A stretch of 64,000 bases of DNA. Source: Pseudoscleropodium purum (Eukaryota > Streptophyta > Bryopsida > Hypnales > Brachytheciaceae). Both the position numbers and the translations under genes were made by a program. Shown in pieces: positions 59,320-64,000 of the stretch (position 1 is the first letter of the stretch; every line of letters begins with the position of its first letter). Under the pieces are notes generated by a model that was not told the origin of the DNA, did no database searches, and saw nothing but the letters and a program-made list of their open reading frames with translations. Location: positions 24,285,063 through 24,349,062 of the forward strand of contig OZ017795.1 of NCBI GenBank assembly GCA_963969395.1. The letters are read 5' to 3'.

Positions 59320-60318
59320 TCAATCTTTCCTCTTGTCTCTACCACCGGAAACTGCTTTGGAGATGCTTTGCTCTCGGAAGACGCAGTAAGCCGAGACAGC
59401 GAATGCAGGTCCGAACACGCAAGCTCCCACGACTTCTAGCAACGCGATGAGAATCCCGTCTTCGAGTGCCGTGAGATAGACGAACGACAGGAATAGCGAC
59501 AGCAAGTCGATCAACAAGAAGTAGACTACATACTCGTCGGGTCGAAACGACGTCAAGAGTTGGAGAATCCGGCCGGGAAGCTCCGGGTCGCGGATCACGT
59601 ACAAGATGGCCACCAGGTGCCATGTCAGTCCGAATCCGGCTTGTAGGAGATGGAGCGCGATCACGCCCTTGTGCCCCTTCTGCTGCTGTGCGCCGGGCGC
59701 GCTGTTGAACGGCAGATACGCAAGAGTGACAGCGGCGGGCGTGACCTGGAACAGCAAGCACGCCATCTGCTTCTGGTCCGTCCTGAGGGGAAAGAAGAGC
59801 GCGATGATGTTGAGCCAGAGGAACAGGAAGGCGAAACCGATGGCGGCTACTCGCGGTAAAGAGATTTTCTTCTTCCATATCTGCTGAGGATCGCGATTCG
59901 CTCCATCGGTGAGAAAGTATGTCGTGAGCCAGAGGAGCGGGAACGAGACCGACACGCCTGTGAATTGTGCGACGCTGCTGTGGATCCAGGTCGTGGACAG
60001 AAACAAGCCGGACTTGATTCGGGAGCCCTCCACGGCCATGAAAGCCAGCACGGAGACGACGAGCGAGCAGATATAACCCGTGACAAATTGGCCCTCGTCC
60101 GAACTCTGCGCGCTGACGAAGAAATTCACCAGGAGACAGAGGACTTTGTCGAGGGCGGGAATGTTGGATCTCCACGAGAACGTGACATTGTCCGGGCAGT
60201 CTTTCGTTAGCAGGGCCATTGCGGGCTCACTGTTTCGGAACAGCAGAGCGCCCGTGAGAATGGTCCATGCCACCACGGGCAACGTCACCACCGCGCGCAT
60301 GGCCAACGATTGCGCCAT
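59320..60318 (-). CDS. multipass membrane protein, 332 aa, function unknown
   Basis: A single intronless frame starts at the ATG at 60318 (MAQSLAMRAVVTLPVV). The frame stays open a further 25 codons upstream, but only with a TTG, so the ATG is preferred. Eight hydrophobic segments are visible near residues 10-27, 81-96, 114-136, 155-177, 185-203, 217-242, 262-283 and 288-314. The tail GGRDKRKD is basic and could act in ER retention. A charged EGSR (97-100) follows the second helix. The layout reminds me of uncharacterised fungal integral-membrane proteins related to terpenoid-cluster proteins of the AusL kind; this is memory-based and unverified. Its GC-rich codons allow a long shadow frame (59339-60175), which is not a gene. 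Confidence 0.7.
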   Translation of the reverse strand: MAQSLAMRAVVTLPVVAWTILTGALLFRNSEPAMALLTKDCPDNVTFSWRSNIPALDKVLCLLVNFFVSAQSSDEGQFVTGYICSLVVSVLAFMAVEGSRIKSGLFLSTTWIHSSVAQFTGVSVSFPLLWLTTYFLTDGANRDPQQIWKKKISLPRVAAIGFAFLFLWLNIIALFFPLRTDQKQMACLLFQVTPAAVTLAYLPFNSAPGAQQQKGHKGVIALHLLQAGFGLTWHLVAILYVIRDPELPGRILQLLTSFRPDEYVVYFLLIDLLSLFLSFVYLTALEDGILIALLEVVGACVFGPAFAVSAYCVFREQSISKAVSGGRDKRKD

Positions 60319-60420
60319 TGAGCTCCAAAGTTCTCGCAGCACTACTTTCACAAGCCAAAGACTGATGACATGCTTTCGGTGATTCAAGCTCAAAACCTCA
60401 AATCCTCACAAATCGAAAAA
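60298..60420. repeat. direct duplication, unit A (covers the gene start)
   Basis: This unit matches 60435-60553 at a spacing of 137 bp, sharing GATTGCGCCATT, ATGCTTTCGGT and CTCAAAACCTCAAATCCTCA in order. It spans the first codons of the membrane-protein gene and its upstream leader. Confidence 0.75.
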
Positions 60421-60434
60421 TCCACTCAAGCGCT

Positions 60435-60553
60435 CATGGTCGATGATTGCGCCATTTCGCTCCACAATTTTCGCAACGCTGTCACAAGCTAAAGGCTAAT
60501 TAAATGCTTTCGGTAATCCAATCTCAAAACCTCAAATCCTCACAAATCGAACA
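60435..60553. repeat. direct duplication, unit B (upstream copy)
   Basis: Diverged copy of unit A lying upstream of the membrane-protein gene. It carries its own CATGG and GATTGCGCCATT, but the coding frame is not kept. It may contain duplicated leader or core promoter sequence. Confidence 0.75.
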
Positions 60554-62410
60554 AATGATTCTATCCGTTCGCTTGAACCCCTAAATAGATGACCCAACTT
60601 ATCCACTTTATGCATTCTGTCAAATTCTTTGTCATAATCGCTACTACATCTCAATTTCACCCAGATACTTACTGCATTTGCCTTACAGAGACAGATTGAA
60701 GCCACCAACTAGAGACATGAGAGGCATCGTGTCATGTTAACTAGGTTATGAAAATCTCACCAGGTGATCCCTGTAAGCTCACCGATCAAGCTCCGCTTCA
60801 CCACACAAACCTGGATGCTCCAGAAGATGATCAAATGCACGCCATTCTTTTATGCCAATGAATTTGCACGAGGCGACTTTCGCAAAGCTTGTGGTCCCAT
60901 GGGAGAGTCTAGTCGGGGAGGTGGGGAGATGGTGTCGGGAAGAAGAAAGAAAAAGCATGGGATTTCAACGGAGGCTGATCATTGGACTGGACCCGTTGAG
61001 ATCCTTGTCATCGTGTGGCCACCTGGGACTTTTATGGTTGGTTTGGGTTCTGATGGCTCTGCGAAAGTGCGAGTTGCTGTGGTTGGGGATATGCGGACTT
61101 GGTTGAGTCTGGTTGGGTCACGTGTCGGATGACCCCAAAGTGTTCACGGACGTTGATTCCCTCAACTGTGCTAAGGTGAAATTGTGAAAACCCATTTCTG
61201 ACAAATAGAAGCTTTACGACCCATTTCCAACCACTCAACCCTTAAATGCCCAAGGCACCCCAATCTGGTGTTTGCAAAACTTTGAAGTTAAATAAAACTC
61301 AACCAAGTTGCTATTTTTAATAGTTTATATTTTTGGAAAGTTCTTCTTGAAGTCTAGTTCTAGCATTAAAACTGATCTGATCTTGAAAATAAATGATAGT
61401 GATTTTTTCTATTCAAGATTTTGTGTAAGGGTACCCATTGCAATCTTGACTTCCTCCAGTGTTCAAAGCTCTTGGAAATGAGCCTCAAATACACTAGATC
61501 TTGGAGAAAAAATCACATTCAAAATTCATTTACAAAAATTATAGAATAGATTTTAAGAAGTAATGAATTCATTGGGGTTATACATGTTAGGCCCTTTGAC
61601 TTCATATTTTTTTGGTTACCAACTTTTTAGATTTGATTTGTGAAAAGAGGATCGAAAGACTTCACATCACTTTTGTAGTTTTAACACCCTCATGGTCAAA
61701 CATTATAATCTTTCACTCCATAAGTGATATTATTGTGTTTTCTTCTCTCATGAGATCTCTAACATGCCTAGTTTGAATTTATATGGTTACAATTAAAAAA
61801 ATTGATACAACCTATCAAAATATTGGCATTTTGTTCAATTCAAAGTAAATTCCAAGAAGCTCAAAACAAACCGTGGGCATATAGGAGTTAAGGAATTACA
61901 CTTATAGGAAGCATTGAGTTCTTCACTACAAAGATTTTCTTGAGTGCAAGAATAGAATTTGCAAACATCCCAAAAAAATTTATAATTTTTTTTCTCAAAA
62001 CATAATTATCCTAAATTTAGTAGAAGATACATAGCTAATCTATATTGGTCTTATAAATCTTCCTATTTCCAACTGTTAGCTACAAACAAAATCAATCAAA
62101 GATTGATTGCAATATTGAGATACTTATAGCTAATCATAGTGCACCATAACTATATTATAGTTGGTTACTATTTCCCTGTCCATGTATAGAAATAGAACAA
62201 CCTATACCACTATATATAATGGGGTGGCACTACAAGAAGAAGGAATGTTTTAAAGTATAGTCCTAGTAGTATAGTTCTATAAGTAATGACCTTTTAGGAG
62301 ATTTTTCGTAAAATTTTAATGAAAATACTTGTAAGAAAACTTTGAAATTCAATAACTTTCACATAATATAATAGGTCCAAATGCCACCAAACAAAGTTCA
62401 TAACATAACT
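60554..62410. other. end of island 3 and return to AT-rich DNA
   Basis: No gene is recognised. The open frame at 60764-61132 has no domain and unusual composition. From about 61,260 the sequence is AT-rich. CACTACAAGAAGAAGG near 62227 looks like a CACTA-type end, but no partner was found. Confidence 0.4.
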
Positions 62411-62910
62411 CTTAGTGCTCTTGTTAGAGATGCTATTTATAACAATATTGTTGATTTATAACTAGGACTTTTCCTATGCTTTTGCTTTTAGTGCAATTAT
62501 GAGCTCATCCCTAGGAGTTCTCCCTATGTAATTCTTAGTGCTCTTGATAGAGATGCTATTTATAACAATATTGTTGGTTCATAATTAGGGCTTATTTTGT
62601 GCTTTTGCTTTTAGTGCTCATTAGAAGAGATTTACCTAGTGTGGAGGGCTATGAATTCCCTAGGGTTCTCAGCCCGTTGGAATTCATGGTAGTTATTCTC
62701 TAACATGGCACAATAACTACCACATCATTTTTTTTTAAATTCAATTTTTTTTTCATTTTAAGAATTTAAAAAAATTCAAAGAAAAAACCTGCGACAGCCT
62801 AGTGTTCTTTAACTTTAGAAGGAAGTGCAGGGAACACACTTGAAATGGCCCCTCCTCCTCCAAACTCTTCTAATGATTGTTTGCTTGTCCTTAGGGGTTC
62901 TCCCTATGAT
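62411..62910 (+). repeat. tandem duplication of about 123 bp, second unit interrupted by a MITE
   Basis: Unit 1 starts at 62411 and unit 2 at 62534, both with CTTAGTGCTCTTG and GAGATGCTATTTATAACAAT. Unit 2 is split at 62619-62875 by a CATTAG-type element and resumes at 62876, ending with GGTTCTCCCTATG like unit 1. Confidence 0.75.
62619..62875. mobile_element. CATTAG...CTAATG element 3
   Basis: A 257-bp element starts CATTAGAAGAGATTTACC and ends CAAACTCTTCTAATG. Unit 1 of the surrounding tandem duplication serves as an empty site: GTGC(A/T) is followed directly by ATT, so no target bases were duplicated. The interior resembles element 2 (GGAGGGCTATG left, GAAATGGCCC right). Confidence 0.75.
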
Positions 62911-64000
62911 GTTCCTGGTGGTTTTTGGCTCATTTTTGGAAGTTCTCCACGGATTCCCCTCCTTTGTTTGTGACTCCATAGGCTCTTTCCTAGGGGTATC
63001 CTTTGTCTTTGGACTTTCATCATCATTCAAATCCCACCCTTGGTGTTAGTTTGTTTCATCTTCTTTCAAAGTCCTCATAGGCATGTACTTGTTTTTGGAT
63101 GTTTTATCAACCAAGTATCCACCCTTGAATGGAGATGGGATAGATTTGAAGTTCAATCATTTTGTGTAGAAATGAAATCACTAGCATTGAATCATGAATG
63201 TGTACCAATTTGGCAAGATGGCCCATTTGGTGAAAGCACCAAAAAATGCTTGAATCGACTTTACCGTTGCCATCAAGAAATATATTTTGTGAAAAATATT
63301 GGTCTTGAGGTTTGTTGGAAAACTATTTTCTTAAAATTGAATTCACAAAAAAAAGTATTTATTTAGGATACATTCAAGTATGAATTATAAGTTTTGGCAA
63401 TTTATTAAGTGTTTTGTGTGAAGTGATGATGTTTTTATTCAAGCATGACTTTAAATTATAATTATTTTAGTCTAATTCACAATAATAACAATAAATTCCA
63501 CTAATGTTGGAGTTATTAGAATTTGCAAGGTACACTTATATGATAGTTGGCAATATTTCAAACAAAATCAATTTAATATGGTCTACATTATTTTCATACT
63601 ATCACAAGTAATATAATTTGCATCCTAACTTTCAATCCATCTTATCCATCTTCAATCAAAAATTATCTATTTTCATTTGCTTTGTCCATATGTAAGTTTT
63701 TCCTAAGATAATTTGTCCAAATGTGTTTTCTATTTAGATCACATTATTGTACAATTCATTCAAGGGGTTGTGGGTAGTTGGATCTTGAATTATAATTGAA
63801 AAATTCTTGCTAAAATTGAATCAACTTCAAAAGTACAAACTTTTAATTAAGGTTTTTTGTATTAGACTCACCTTTTCAATTTTATTGATGGTGAGTTAAC
63901 AATTCTCTTTTGCCTTCGCTAACTTTATGATGTTTACTAAACTAGAAAGTGATCCTAAATGACTTTGAAGTTTATTAGATGAAGGCATAAATGTTCCTCT
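62911..64000. other. window end, no firm gene
   Basis: An open frame at 63040-63366 has a fairly protein-like middle section (near WDRFEVQSFCVEMKSL, about 63133-63180) that might be a captured gene fragment, but I recognise no domain. The remainder is AT-rich. Confidence 0.3.

Noticed and set aside
59339..60175. A 278-codon minus-strand open frame overlapping the membrane-protein gene
   Set aside because: It is a shadow frame of the GC-rich real gene. It is rich in Arg/Pro/Ser without helices or domains, while the chosen frame has eight clean hydrophobic segments.
60319..60393. A longer N-terminus for the membrane protein (25 more codons)
   Set aside because: It would need a TTG start. The first ATG is at 60318, and the upstream stretch lies in a non-coding duplicated leader.
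60764..61132. A 122-codon plus-strand open frame near island 3
   Set aside because: No recognisable domain, no neighbouring exon evidence, and a composition expected by chance in balanced-GC DNA.
62227..62245. A CACTA-type end (CACTACAAGAAGAAGG) as a complete element
   Set aside because: No inverted partner end was found in the window, so only a motif can be noted.

Overview
The window looks like nuclear DNA of a land plant, and a bryophyte (moss or liverwort) is my best guess. Two genes with the standard plant five-exon eIF4E layout and GT-AG introns show it is a plant nuclear genome. A Ty3/gypsy chromovirus, a PIF/Harbinger transposase relic and several small TIR elements fit the same setting. 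The bryophyte guess is inference. It rests on the short introns in compact gene islands, on long AT-rich repeat tracts, and on an intronless membrane protein whose layout recalls uncharacterised fungal proteins.

There are three less AT-rich islands. Island 1 (1-5500) holds two eIF4E paralogs, tail to tail: copy 1 on + (368-2245, 225 aa) and copy 2 on - (3288-5149, 221 aa). Each has a telo-box about 170 bp upstream of its ATG, and copy 2 also has a compact G-quadruplex-type tract. Island 2 (about 12.66-17.9 kb) has no gene I recognise, only several exon-like open stretches on the minus strand. Island 3 (about 54.95-61.25 kb) carries an intronless PAP2-type phosphatase (55702-56616, +) and an intronless eight-helix membrane protein (59320-60318, -) whose 5' end lies inside a local direct duplication.

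The rest is AT-rich and dominated by mobile DNA. From 10.5 to 55 kb there are at least nine copies of a roughly 0.9-kb family whose ends are always TTAA. Smaller elements are a hAT-type MITE with an 8-bp duplication, two inverted Harbinger-type MITEs with TAA duplications, a TA-flanked 148-bp MITE, a CACTA-like element, and three CATTAG...CTAATG elements that appear to insert without any target duplication. A 6.1-kb decayed chromovirus (40114-46208) sits inside a HARBI1-like transposase pseudogene, which also carries one of the no-duplication MITEs. A repeat of about 1.6 kb occurs twice in opposite orientation (about 22.43-24.13 kb and 49.74-51.48 kb) and carries the 3' end of an unrecognised reading frame. 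A near-palindrome of about 780 bp is centred near 30.23 kb.

The two eIF4E genes would act in cap-dependent translation, and the phosphatase and the multipass protein in membranes. Nothing suggests these genes form one pathway. No CRISPR array, operon or recognisable tRNA/rRNA gene was seen.
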